Below are positions 26,055 through 37,980 of a DNA stretch of 64,000 nt, in pieces (the stretch's first letter is position 1; every line of letters starts with the position of its first letter). The stretch is taken from the NCBI GenBank assembly GCA_009192285.1, contig CM018603.1, positions 6,693,613 through 6,757,612 on the forward strand, written 5' to 3'. Made by a program: the position numbers and the translations under genes. The notes under the pieces are model-generated. The model worked only from the letters and a program-made list of their open reading frames with translations, did not search any database and had not been told where the DNA came from. This DNA comes from Morchella semilibera (lineage: Eukaryota > Ascomycota > Pezizomycetes > Pezizales > Morchellaceae).

Positions 26055-27504
26055 CTCCTTGAAATGAAACTAGAGAAGGAGTGAGAAGAAACAAGCTCTG
26101 ACTACTAGTGGTAAGTCGTAGGCGCTTTAGCGGTAGGTTCAAGAGATAGAAGCTATAACATGGATTGTCAAATTCCCAAGGGACAAAGGGGAGTCAAGTC
26201 TAGCTGGGTGTGGTGGTGGTGGATAATAAGTCGAATGAGTGGGGACAAGTTGTCTAGAACCGGGCAAAGGTTGTTGTTGATGATGATGATGATTACCGCT
26301 ACGAAAGGGGAGGGGGGGAGGTAATAAAGAAGAGGAGTGGATTTTTATGAGGGTGGAGGAAAGGTTGCGATAGTTGCACCTCCTGTACTAGGCAGTATTT
26401 AGCACTTTACACGATAAATCCTAATAGGAAAATTAACACACATCGAAGTCAAGGATGTGTGTCCCCCGTTGTAAAAGGTACCAATGGGAATTGGAGGCGA
26501 GGCAAAACTGATCGGGGGTACAAGTATTGGGAATCCACCCAATCGATTACCATTTCCTCAATCTATCAGTAAAGGCCTACGGATATCTACATACATGTAC
26601 TCTGCGCATATTAACTCAACACATAGCCGGATGGGATAATGTGCATCATGAATTGAGTTCCAATAATTCTTCGAAGGCATAAAAGATGATACCCCAGAGC
26701 TACATGTACCTACATGAACCATGGAAAGAGATATAAATTTGTCGAGCAGAGTAGGGGTCATACCATGTAATAGAATAACGCACATACATTAATGTATTCG
26801 TACCCCCTGCTGACAGTTATCCCTTTTCTCCTTTCAACCTGAAGTTTCCATAGGGTACCGTGCGGGATCTCGGTGAAGTTTAACCGGCGTGCGTCTTTGT
26901 TTATCTGACAATCTGATCTTATCTTTGAGTCGCCGCAACGCCGCCCAACTATTCCGACTGCAGTCTGGACATTCTCCACCCCAGCAGGCTGAGGCTGAGG
27001 CTTCTCTACTCACAAACCCCTCCCAAGCAGTAGACCATCCACCCGCCCGCCCAACCTTTCCAGCCCACCCCGCTCTTACATTCCGCCAAACGCTCTTGTC
27101 GTGTCCCTGTAAATACACTCGCGCACGCATATTTCCGTCCTTGTCTACCCTCCTGCTGTCTTGTGACTGTTCTTCACCTGATCCCTCCAACTCTCCCCCT
27201 TCCTCGCTACCTATTCCTATGGTCCACATTTCTCGTATATGATTATTGCTATTATCTTAATCGCAATCCATATCTCGCCTGATTTACTCAACACCCCACC
27301 TCCTTGATTTGTTGTCCCTCTCCATTTTGGTATTCTAGTGCGCCCCAACTCGCGTGAACTATACTCCTGCAACCACAACAACGCGCTTTCCCCTACCACC
27401 TCGCGTTATTCCCGCTCTTTGCCAGCGGCCCCCCTCCCCCCCCCCCCCTCCCCCCCTCTCAAGAACGTGTGGTTTGTTTTTATTATACAGTCCCTCTATT
27501 CGAA
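26055..27504. other. Shared upstream region of PMR1 (-) and RAD21 (+)
   Basis: The two genes are divergently transcribed, so this 1.45-kb stretch holds both promoters. It contains two TACATGTA palindromes (26592, 26701), a (TGATGA)n patch near 26280, and long C-rich/T-rich tracts (27420-27480) just before the RAD21 start. The sequence ...TTTTTATTATACAG at 27475-27490 looks like a 3' splice site, so RAD21 may have a 5'-UTR intron. Confidence 0.55.
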
Positions 27505-29771
27505 ATGTTTTATTCCGAAACACTCCTCTCAAAAACCGGGCCGTTGGCTCGCGTTTGGCTCAGCGCCAATCTGGAGCGAAAACTCTCCAAAACGCACATT
27601 CTACAGTCAAATATTGAAACTTCAGTTGGCGCAATTGTCGGTCAAGACCAGGCCCCAATGGCCTTGCGCTTGAGTGGTCAACTGCTCTTGGGGGTTGTCC
27701 GTATCTACTCGCGGAAGGCTAGATATCTGCTTGAGGACTGCAACGAAGCTCTGATGAAGATCAAGATGGTGGGCTATTACCCCCCAATCCCTCGCCTTAC
27801 CCCTCCCCCACTAATACATGCTATGGCAGGCCTTCCGACCTGGAAATGTCGATTTACCAGCTGGCGCTACGTCTCATACCGCCGCACAGCTTACCCTACC
27901 TGATGTCATCACTGAGCTCGACTTGCTTCTCCCTGACCCTACACTCGACCTTGGCGACCTTGGCCAACTTCCTTTCGACTCCGATGCACATATTTCAAGC
28001 AACGCAAATATTACCTTGTCTGACGAATTCTTCCTAGACTCCATCGATCGTGGCCGTGGGCCTGGAGCGGACGCACAGGACGACTTTGAGAACGGGTTGC
28101 TTGACGACGATTTGAACCTCGACGTCGACCCAGACGAAGAGGTGACCCCAAGACCCGTCAGAACAACTATGAGAGCCAAGAGTGAGGAATTGTTGTCGGA
28201 GTCCGACTTTGCCTCAGAAATTGGAAGAAGGGCCCCGGCACCTTTGGACGATGACCTTATGTCGGACATCAGGATGGACGATGCGGGTAACCTGGGATTA
28301 TCTGACGCTCCGAAGCAGCCGGAGTCTGAAATTGGTCTCGAGGAAGACCTAAGGCTGGGATTTGAGGGAGATGAGGATGCCGGAATGGGATTTGGGGGCG
28401 ATCTGGGTTTTGTGGGTGATGACCAAGAAGGAGATCTTACTCTTCTCGGTGCTCAAAGTGAGATTCAAAGGAACTCGCCCCCTTGGGTGGCGATGCAACC
28501 CCCCGCGCCCAATCGCCAGGCCTTGACATTGGGCGCTTTGAGAGAGCAGAGTCCTCCCCTCTGTCTTCCGTCCGTAGTAGTGTAGACCGTGACCTTGACG
28601 GTGACATCAAGACACATGGTGATCTACTTAACATGAGTTACCTGGATGATACCCTTCGCCCTCTGAGCGAGGACCCTGAGCCGGAGCCAGCTGTTCATCA
28701 TCAGCGATCAGTCAGAGGTCGAAGGGTCTTGATCGACGATGTCACCGAGATCCGCTCCAACCAAATCAAGGCGCAGCAAGAGGACAGAAGCAAGATCTTA
28801 AAGGAGCCAAGCTTCCTACCCAGAGACCCAACATTGTTGGCGCTGCTGAGCCTACAGAAGTCTAGGGGATTTGCGCAAAACGTGTTTTATCCCAAGAACA
28901 TTGCACCTGAGCTTGCAAGCTTATTGAGCCCGGAATTCGTTAAGAGAATGGCCGAGCTGAAGAGGAAGAGAGAGGACCTAGACGAGGTTGTGGCTGGAGA
29001 AGCACGTAGTGCATCTAAGCAACCCAGACTCAACATCGACGAGGAGGAGGAGGTTTTGGCGCCAATGGAAGAGGATGAGAGGGCTGGTAGTGGAGATGAG
29101 GGTGGTGCTGGGGACGAGATGTTTATGCTTCCGGAAGACGAAACAAGAGTTGAGCACGAGCTGGGAGACGATACACTCTCCATCCGTGGTGCTGGTAAGT
29201 CCCTTGACATTCCTTGTATAGCGCATCACGACCTCCATACTAATTAATTATACCACCCGCAGAAGCCGAATTCGCACCAACAACCCCGGGCATGCCGATG
29301 GCTGCTGATGAAGATGATCAACCACCCACACCTGGTCCTGAAGAAGAATCCCATATGCCCCCGACTTCTACTCAACCCATTTCCAAGCAAACGCAAGCAG
29401 CAGTTCACCTTCTCCGTGAACAGTTCTCAGAACCTATTGGAAAGAAATCGGCCAAGTTTTTGGAGCTCCTACCTCACGCCACAACCACACGGACTGATGC
29501 CACAAAGATGTTTTTTGAGGTTCTCGTACTGGCAACTAAAGATGCCATCAGCGTAAAGCAAACTGAGGGTTTTGGCGACATTTCTATTAAGAGCAAGAAA
29601 GCTCTATGGGGTGAGTGGGCTGAGGAGAGAGATGAGCAGCAAATTTTGGAAGATGAGGAGAGGGAGAAGGAGTTTGAACAACAGAGGGAAAGGGAAGGTG
29701 AAAGCGTTCAGCAAAGACACCTCGTGGTTGGTGTTGGGCGGGGTGAGGGCGCCAGTGCTGTTGCTGCTTGA
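27505..29771 (+). CDS. RAD21/SCC1 (MCD1): cohesin kleisin subunit, about 692 aa
   Basis: Closes the SMC1/SMC3 ring that holds sister chromatids together; cleaved by separase at anaphase. Exons: 27505..27768, 27830..28411, 28471..29194 and 29263..29771 (693 codons with stop). The N-terminal kleisin domain is clear (MFYSETLLSKTGPLARVWLS, KIKM joined to AFRPGNVDLPAG, LPDVITELDLLLPD) and so is the C-terminal winged helix (KMFFEVLVLATKDAI, then ISIKSKKALWGEW). Two separase-like sites (Glu/Asp-x-x-Arg) are visible: SEIGRR near residue 217 and LDIGRF near residue 300. The frame changes between about 28410 and 28480. A 59-nt GTGGGT...AAAG intron (28412-28470) solves it, but a missing base in a nearby C-run is an alternative. 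Start chosen at the conserved MFYSE. RAD21 rather than REC8 on resemblance. Confidence 0.88.
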
Positions 29772-32259
29772 GCAAGTGCAATGGCTAGGCAACGGTTTGG
29801 GAGTTTTAGGAGTTCTTCTTGTATTTCCTTTCTTTTTGTTGGCCCATTTCATTTCAGCAGGGATGGATGAGGTTATGGATAATTAGTTGACAGAAGTGAA
29901 CTTTTGGTGTTGCTACATTTTTTTTTGGAGGGTCCCTTTTTTTCTTCTTCTAATGATGGATTATATTGGAGAACGAAACGGATAGATGACGTTTTGGCGC
30001 GAATCTTTTCCCTTTCCTAGGAAAGAAAAACGGTGGTGAGCAGGGTGGTTGATCGATTTCTGAATGTGTACTTCTATGATTGATGGATGGGATGGGATGG
30101 AACCGGTAGGTGGGCAAAACGGAGGCTGTCTCCCCTATTTCTGCATCATGAATCCTCCAACTCGATTGGGTCGGAAGAGCGGGCTATGGAACGGACGGTG
30201 CGGAGGTTATCTTTTTCTTTTTCTTTTCTTTTTTCTCCTTTTGCGACAACTGTCAGTACTGCTACTTTTACTCCCATGTCCTTTCCCCATGTGTACTTAA
30301 GGCTGTCTTAGAACATCATGTATGTACCTGTACTACCTAGCTACTCCGTTATTCCCGGGTCGTCGTTTATCACGAGAAGCGAATCTGAGCCCTCGGAGGC
30401 CCTTACTACGGCAACACGAGACATCTTATATATTTTTCTCCACCTGTCTGTGCTTACTCGGCCGTATCCATTCCATTCTTCGTGCCTGCTGCTGAAATGC
30501 TCAAGTACATACCTGTAAGTAAAACCATGAACTACATTTACTTTGTACTTACATGTAGACAGATACAAGTAGACTATACCGAGACCGGCGGCCTTCATTT
30601 CGGCCGAGCGCCCAGGCCAGTGCAAATGAGACTAGAATTTAAGATAGGTACATGTACTTATAGTATACTCGAGGGTAGGTGCCGGGCTAGGGTTTGGGGT
30701 GTGTAACTCTATGGAGGTTTGTGGAGTAGAGCACAGGCAGAGTCTAGATTTGTGGCATCTACACATGGGGTTTTGGCTAACTACATGTACCTATTAGACA
30801 GATTCGCCAGTTTAGGCGTTGCTATGCACAAAGACGGCCGCCGAGAAAAGCCTAGTCACATGATGTGGCTGCAGGGGAACTTGAGAGGCTCGCTTATCGA
30901 TGGCAGCGGGGATCGTCGCACGCCAGGGAAGATCTGGGATTTGGGGAAGTGTGGAGTGGAGCCCAACCCAAATCCCAAACCAAACACACAAACCTCGCCC
31001 TCCTCCACCCCTGTCTCACCTTTGGGGGGGAGAGAGAGAGGGGTGGGAGAGTAACTACAGGGTTTGGCTTGGTGCTTGGTGCCTGCTTGGTGGTGGGGAG
31101 TTCTTAAAAAAAGTAAATTTTTTTTTGACTCAACAGAGGGGAGGGGTTTTTTCTTTTCTTTTTTCTTTTTTTCCTCTCGAGGGAGAGTGCTTGCTGGCTA
31201 GGACATGTTGTATACTGGTGCCATGGTGGCTCTGGATCCCACTCCACCAAAACACAACCTAATTTCGGACGGTCTATTACTACTGCTGCTATTTGCTGTT
31301 GCCCTTTTTCTTTGTTTTTCTTTTTTGTTTTTGTTACTAGACTGCTGCTGGGTGGAAGAGGGTGCTTGTGGTTATCATTATTTGGCTATTCTAGTAGTTT
31401 CTACTATACGGCGGGAATTGGCTAATAAAAAAAAAAGAAGTTCTTCACCTTCCTCATCTTCTACGCAGCAGCAGTCTCTCTTGTTAGCGTTATCAGATCA
31501 CCCTACTACAATTACTATCACTACCCACTACTACATCTTGCTACGGGTTATACGCTCAATAGATCTATATATCGCTCAATAGATCTATATATCATATCTA
31601 TTTCTTTTTTTTTTTTCCCTCTTTTCCCTTTTTTTTTTTTTTTTGTGGTGCTATATTTACAATCCCACTACAATCGCCAGTCACCCCTCCCCCTCCCCCT
31701 CCCCTCCCCTCCCCCACCACCATCTCCTCCTCCCCCTAATCAGCTATTTGAGAGTTATTTGCAGGTAGTCGGTCCGTCTCGATCTCCTGCAACTCGTGAA
31801 TAGCCCACCACGTTATCGATCTTAACCTACAGAGGCTGCACCCAGTTGGTAAATTTATACCTACCTGTAAGATACACAGCCGTACCGCAGTTAGCGATTG
31901 CCCATACGACATCGGCATCGGCATCATCACCAGTCTCACAGTTATCATTATTATCATCGTCACCTTTCTTCTTCTTTTTCTTACCCCTCCTCCTCCTCCC
32001 CTCTCCTCTCCCCGCCTTTACCTGCACTACCCGTGGTAGTGCTCTTACAAAAACTACCACCATCACATATCACAAAACCACATCTACAACTATTATTCGT
32101 ACTCTGCATACACGGAGGCATATCGCTTCCCCATCGCTATACACTCTGGCTCCTCCATCAGTCTCTTCCTCCACGGTCTCGGCCTCGGCCACGGCTGCCG
32201 TCCATCCCTACAATCGCCGCCGCTCATCAGCCACCACCCCCGTCACCACCACCGCCGCA
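29772..32259. other. Spacer and 5' region of SUA5
   Basis: Low-complexity DNA: poly-T/poly-C tracts (29920-29950, 31590-31730), three TACATGTA palindromes (30550, 30649, 30782), and a perfect 20-bp tandem duplication (31553-31592). The last 414 nt (31846-32259) are open in the SUA5 frame without an ATG. Confidence 0.55.
31553..31592. repeat. Perfect direct duplication, 2 x 20 bp
   Basis: The unit CGCTCAATAGATCTATATAT occurs at 31553-31572 and again at 31573-31592 without mismatch. Confidence 0.9.
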
Positions 32260-33546
32260 ATGGCAAATACCCCACCGCCATACATAGCCCGCCAGGCATC
32301 CTACATTACCGAGACTGCCAGCGTTTCATCGGCCAGCATTAGGATCACACCCTCTCCCAAACCACTGCACCCGTACGACTCGCCGACGGTCCACATCGAT
32401 GACCTAGAGACCGAGGAGGTTCTCAAGACCGCAGCGCAGCTCCTACGCCAGTCAAAGTGTGTTGCATTTCCGACAGAAACCGTCTATGGTCTCGGCGCAG
32501 ACGCGTGCAACACTGAGGGTGTGAAGAATATCTTCTCGGCGAAACAGCGACCCCTCGATAACCCTCTCATTGTTCATGTGGCGTCATTGCGACAGCTGCG
32601 TGAGCTATTGCCTCCAATGCAGCCGTCCACGTCGTCGCCACCGTCGCCTGCGCCATCGCCGCCAAATACTTCATATGGCCCCGACACAAAGATATGCCAG
32701 GAGGGTGCCATCCCGGAGGTCTATGAGCCTCTCATTGCAAAGTTCTGGCCTGGTCCCCTTACGATCCTGCTTCCCCTCCCGCCAAACTCACGACTCTCCC
32801 CATCAGTCACCGCCGGTCAGCCTACGTTCGCCGCACGCCTCCCGGAGCACCCGATTGCGCTTGCCCTTTGCTCCCTGTCCGGACTCCCGCTGGCCGCGCC
32901 ATCCGCAAACGCATCCGGCAATCCGTCGCCCACTACCGCCGCCCATGTACTCACTGACCTGGAGACGCGTATCCCACTAATCATTGACGGTGGTCCCAGC
33001 AACGTCGGCCTCGAATCAACCGTTGTTGATGGCCTCCACAGCCCACCCATTGTCCTCCGCCCCGGAGGTATCAGTGTAGAGCAGATCCGCGCCTGTGGCG
33101 GCGTCTGGAAGGACGTGATTGTGCGCAAGTCCGACACCGAGGACCACGATGCAGCGCCGCAGGCACCCGGCATGAAGTACAAGCACTATTCACCACGCGC
33201 CGGGGTTGTGTTATTCGAGCATGGCGCGAAGTCGCCGTTGCAGAAAACCATACGGCCCATCAATGCCTCCGGCACGGGATGGACAGGGAGGGTAGGGTTC
33301 TTGAGGACGAGGACGTGGCCGGAGGGCGTAGGCGCTATGGATGATAAGACCTGGACTGTGTTTGAGCGCTCGTTGGGCACCAGTGGCGGTGATATCTCAA
33401 GGGCACTCTTTGCGGGGTTGAGGGAGCTGGATGATCTGGGTGTGGATGTGATATATGTGGAGGGCGTCGAAGAGACGGATGAGGGCCTCGCGATCATGAA
33501 TAGGCTACGTAAAGCGGCAAGTGTAGTTGTTAGGCGTGTCCCGTAA
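32260..33546 (+). CDS. SUA5: SUA5: threonylcarbamoyl-AMP synthase, 428 aa
   Basis: Makes L-threonylcarbamoyl-AMP from threonine, bicarbonate and ATP, the first step of t6A37 modification of ANN-decoding tRNAs in cytosol and mitochondria. A single exon. The YrdC domain runs from about residue 45 to 265: CVAFPTETVYGLGADA, the KQRPLDNPLIVHV block, FWPGPLTILL, ARLPEHPIAL, APSANASGNPSPT and STVVDG. The linker motif PGMKYKHYSP leads into the C-terminal Sua5 domain (VDVIYVEGVEETDEGLAIMNRLRKAAS near the end). Length matches fungal SUA5. Start taken at the only in-frame ATG before the domain (32260). The frame stays open for 138 more codons upstream without ATG; see findings. Confidence 0.93.
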   Translation: MANTPPPYIARQASYITETASVSSASIRITPSPKPLHPYDSPTVHIDDLETEEVLKTAAQLLRQSKCVAFPTETVYGLGADACNTEGVKNIFSAKQRPLDNPLIVHVASLRQLRELLPPMQPSTSSPPSPAPSPPNTSYGPDTKICQEGAIPEVYEPLIAKFWPGPLTILLPLPPNSRLSPSVTAGQPTFAARLPEHPIALALCSLSGLPLAAPSANASGNPSPTTAAHVLTDLETRIPLIIDGGPSNVGLESTVVDGLHSPPIVLRPGGISVEQIRACGGVWKDVIVRKSDTEDHDAAPQAPGMKYKHYSPRAGVVLFEHGAKSPLQKTIRPINASGTGWTGRVGFLRTRTWPEGVGAMDDKTWTVFERSLGTSGGDISRALFAGLRELDDLGVDVIYVEGVEETDEGLAIMNRLRKAASVVVRRVP

Positions 33547-36500
33547 CATGCTGAGAAAAAATATTGGAGTCGGTGTGATAGAGTAGTTGTGTGGTTTCTT
33601 CTTTTTGTTTTGTGTGGTTTCTTTTCTTTTCCTTTCCTTTCTTTTCCGTTCTTTTCTTTTTCTTTTCTTTTTTTTTTTTTGGCTCGTTCATCATATCTGT
33701 TTTAACGGGGGTCTACGTGCTATTAGCTTCTTTTTTTATATATCGTACTGGGTCTATTTCTTTTTGCATTTGATTTGCGTTTATAGCTGGGACGAACAGG
33801 ACATGGAATGGGATGGGATGGGGCGAAATCTAGAGGTGGGGGTTCGGCGGGGGGAATAGTGAAACATTGAGCGGTTCTCTCTCGCTTTTTTTTATTACTT
33901 ACCTACATCATACATGTAGCTATATTTCTCTCGTTCTTTCATTTCTACCTTTTTTTTTGTGGTACTCTCCCCTCCTCTCTTAGTTGGTTAGGTGGGCTGT
34001 AAATGGACCCAAAGGCGTATCTTGCGGTGAGGCTGGCTGGCTGACTTTGGCTCCGCTAGGGTGGGTGGGCGAATGCGTGTGGTGTGGTAATAGGTTCTAT
34101 ATTCGGGGTTCTAGGAGGTGGATAGCGCTTGCACATCTGTATATTGCTGGAGCTGGCGATTTCTGTAATTATGCTCTCTGTAAGCAGGGTACGGTGTTGT
34201 TGCGCGTAGATTATAAGAACACGAGGACTGTCATAGGGCCAGCGCCGAACATCATGTCAATTCTATCATTGCCGGATATTGCTTACTAACATTTTCAGGT
34301 TGTAAGACCGTTGAGCCCTAGTGTGCGGGATTCTTGAGCATGATCCCCAGATGCGGATTTTACGTCCCGTTTGAGCAAATGAAATATTTATCTTTCTTGA
34401 GAGGTTATGCACGCCCGTTGGATAATGCATTTGATATACCACGTGCGCTTACAGGCAAGTGGGAGGTGCGGGTATGTATGTATGTACCCCGACTTTTCCG
34501 AGGGCTATTGCAGGAGGCGTTTTTCGATCGCCATGTGATTCTGCGGCGGCACGGCAGTGCCGCAAGCAATCCGTGATATTCTGCCCGGTTGTACGTACAA
34601 CGGGAGCAGTTCGACCCCATCTACTGAGCGGGCCGGGGCTCTTGTGGGGAGACAGGGCGGTACTTACTATATCCAGTGAGTTATATAGTTGATTGCGGCT
34701 CGGTGGACGCTTGCAGCTGCAGCCAAAGGGTGCTCTGTAATAAAACTACATGGTGGTGGGGTTGCATTGTATGTCTAGCTAGGGAGATTATTGGAGTTGA
34801 GTCACAATCTATCACTCGATGCTCCCAACACACCTCGAACTCTCGGAGGTCTTTTTCCCGTGTGCCGAGACGTGTAGAGCTCACTTTATCTATGAAGCCT
34901 TCGATCTTGGAGAGAGCGGTTTAATTCTTGGAACTCTCGAGAGCGTGGCCGTGGAAACACATGAGTGTGCGTGCGTGTACACGTACCCAACACTAAAACT
35001 TATTCCGCTAGCTTGGTGCCAGATGGTTTACATAAAAATTAATTTGTATCACAACTTTCTCTCTACCCCGCCTCATCTCCCGCCCCACCCGACCAACTAC
35101 ATGTAGATACTCAATCAGTTTTTATTACTGTCACCGTCCCCCTCACCGCTACGAGCAACTCTCGCCAACTGCACCACAGTAGGCTCACATCTCGCAGTAT
35201 CCATACTACAATAGAATCCTCTATATCCCACCATTGTTATTCTCACTCGGCTACCGGAATGTTGATAAAAAAAGATCTCTGAGGGGAAGTGCTTGTATCA
35301 TGGCACATCACTCGGACATATATCTCTTGGCAGCGAAGCGAGGCTTGTAACACCCTTCGAGGTCCACCAGGCGAGTCATAACCTAAATAACAGCAGAGAT
35401 TACTTCTAACGTTCTGTATAAGAGGCTTGATATTCCTTGGGATATCTGTCAGAACCCTCCTATAAACTGTGAGAAGAGACAAGGGAGATAATCGATCTTG
35501 AGGTCCCCCAAAGAGGCTTTGGGTTATCTGTAGTCGTAATACAGCGGGCTTGGAGTTAGTTTTCGGTGATCCGGGAGGAGTTTTTATTCGAAAAAAGAAG
35601 AGAAATTCTGGATGGCGGCCTGGTTTGATTATTTAAGCCCAGCTATATCAATTTCCTAGCGAGGATAGACCCCTTAATAATATTGTAGATACATGAGCCA
35701 CTAACCGGAGCGGTCCACAGGGGGTTAACTCGCCTAGGCTGATGGCTACCATGCCAGAAATTGCGGTATTAGAAAACCTTCCAAGGTAAGCAAATCCTGC
35801 CCCTACTATGCTCATAATTACCACTTGCTTTTTCACAGGTGGCGTTAGGGCGCTATATTTCCATGAGAGGAGCCTCAGCCAGCACTAGGGATATGGCCCG
35901 GTGTATTGCAGTCTGCCCGTTTATTCAGGTGCCTTTTCGGGGGGACTAAACTGCAAAACAACCTCCCCCCAAGACCAACGCAGGCCGCTCTAAACTCGGA
36001 TGCATTCCTCATGAACCGGGTCCGGGTTTGAGCAAGATTAATTATGCTGTCAAGCATTCATGGCCCGTCCAACCTAACTAGGAAGATGCGCCCCGACAGT
36101 CAACGTGCCGCTGAAATATCCTGTCAACTCTAAATAGTACGAATGTATTGTTTATCATATTCAAGGCAATAAGGGATATGTTTCGGGTCCAGGTGCGCGA
36201 TTGCCGAATATTCCAGATGACAGCCAGGCAGCCAAACTCCAAATCATGTCAAGGCCCCCATAATCCAACGGAATAAGAATGTTATGACGAAAAGATACAG
36301 GGCCATAGCTTTTTGCAATTTAGCTTTACTCCGGAAAAGGTCCACAGAAGCTTGCATAATACAAGCCCATACCATATAAGTGTAGACAACCCTCATATCC
36401 TTGGAGTACTGGGGATGGCCTATTACTTTGGTCAATACATGTAGCATAGCAGCCAAGTGTCTACTAGATTCTATCCAGTCACCGCTTAAGATATACTGCT

Positions 36501-37706
36501 TACATACATGTATTCATGAACGTTGCCCCCAGGACAAAGGCAATGTCAGCCGGCCCGACGTCTCTACACATTTCTCCACCGCTAAAGCATCTATCCGTAC
36601 CGGGACACTGTTTCTATGGTATGGGCAAAGGTATAGATGTGCATTCTCCCGCATCCAAAACAAAGTCTACGGGTCTTGGCACGACCGAATGACAGTTCAT
36701 GAAGGGAGGGCTTCTAGTGCGCACGTGATACAGAAGGCCCATGCGTATATATAGGGGTTTTTTTTTTATCACCCGCTAGGATTAGTTTTCGGTCCTAGTA
36801 GTGCTCTGCATTCTATGACCTGTAAGCGGTATTGGTAATATTTGGGCGCCTCCCCTAGGCCCCATATAGGTTATCGGCCCAGGATATATGTGTGATGAAA
36901 CGTGCTGTCGAGGCTGTAACGTACGCCGGGAGGTGTGGATATGGGGTATATGTAGGTATAAGTCTTTGGTTGGGTTTTCGAGATTGCTGGAGTATTAACC
37001 ACAGTAAAGTGTGTGTATGTACCCGCGAGGTTAAGGCGCATGTACACACCATCACGCTAGTGACAGTACTAAGTACATGTAGCTGCGAGGTTCTGGACGA
37101 GATCGAGAAGACGAGGGTATACGGTATGTACATGCTTACATGTATGCAGAACAAAGAAGTTATGTAACTTTAGACTTACTCGTAGCTCTTGATCCGTTTG
37201 GCTTTGGTTATGAAAACGGGCGAGTGAAATAAGGAAAGGGCTTATAGTTTTTAAGCTTTGGCTATCTGTATATCGCTCAAGAAAAAACGCCAGCCGGACA
37301 GAGACGCATCCTTACTTACATGTAGTATATATATGGAAAAAATCCTGTGAGTGGGTACATACATGTACTGGTGGTTCGGTTGACCCTTCGTTTAAGTCTG
37401 GTCTAGTATCAATCTACATACGTTATGTATGATGTAAGTTCATCTGAAGCTTTAGATTATACCAGGATGTTGTGTCTGGGGACAGCCATGTTTGTCGCCC
37501 GTCTAACACACACCGCACGGCTGCTGCACTGCGCATGAAGAGATCTGATCGATGGATGTGCTGCCCGTGCAATGCTCGCGAAACCCCCCACCCCGCTCCG
37601 CCTTAGCGAAGTGGGGGAGCCGCATTCCCGACTGGCCCGTGCGCTCTTGTCCGCCTACTTTTTAATTGCCGATTATTAATGATCCAGAGGCCCTTTCACC
37701 CTCAAT
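33547..37706. other. Intergenic spacer, 4.2 kb, no supported gene
   Basis: Starts with T-rich DNA that may be the SUA5 3' UTR (33580-33680). Eight TACATGTA palindromes lie at 33911, 35098, 36436, 36505, 37074, 37137, 37317 and 37360, the densest cluster in the window. A GCGGCAC/GTGCCGC hairpin lies near 34544-34561. ORFs of up to 117 codons have no recognisable features. Confidence 0.55.
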
Positions 37707-37980
37707 ATGAATACTCATCCTCAAAGTAAGTGTTTTGTGACACAAACTGCACCCTCTGCATAAATAATGACTGACAACCATAAACGGTTGCTACCAACAA
37801 CAACCACATCTACGAGTGATATCTGGTGATGGTGAGCCCCCCACTTACTTCGTGATGCGGAAACTCAATTCGAAGATCATCTGGAACGACATATCGGAGC
37901 TGCGGTCTGATTTTGAATCCCCAGCGAACAAGCGCGACAGCTCACAAAGCAACTTCATAGGCTCTTTCCTACAATGTTGA
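37707..37980 (+). CDS. Candidate small spliced ORF, 60 aa, unrecognised
   Basis: ATG at 37707 opens a 19-nt exon ending in a canonical GTAAGT donor. A 91-nt intron containing ACTGAC joins to 37817..37980 at a less usual GAG acceptor. The second exon reads like a real protein (EPPTYFVMRKLNSKIIWND, then SDFESPANKRD) up to a TGA. The open frame extends upstream through most of the intron, so another start or exon structure is possible. No family recognised. Confidence 0.28.

Noticed and set aside
33587-33859. Phe/Leu-rich 90-codon ORF resembling a membrane protein
   Set aside because: It is a translation of a T-rich low-complexity tract just after SUA5, most likely its 3' UTR.
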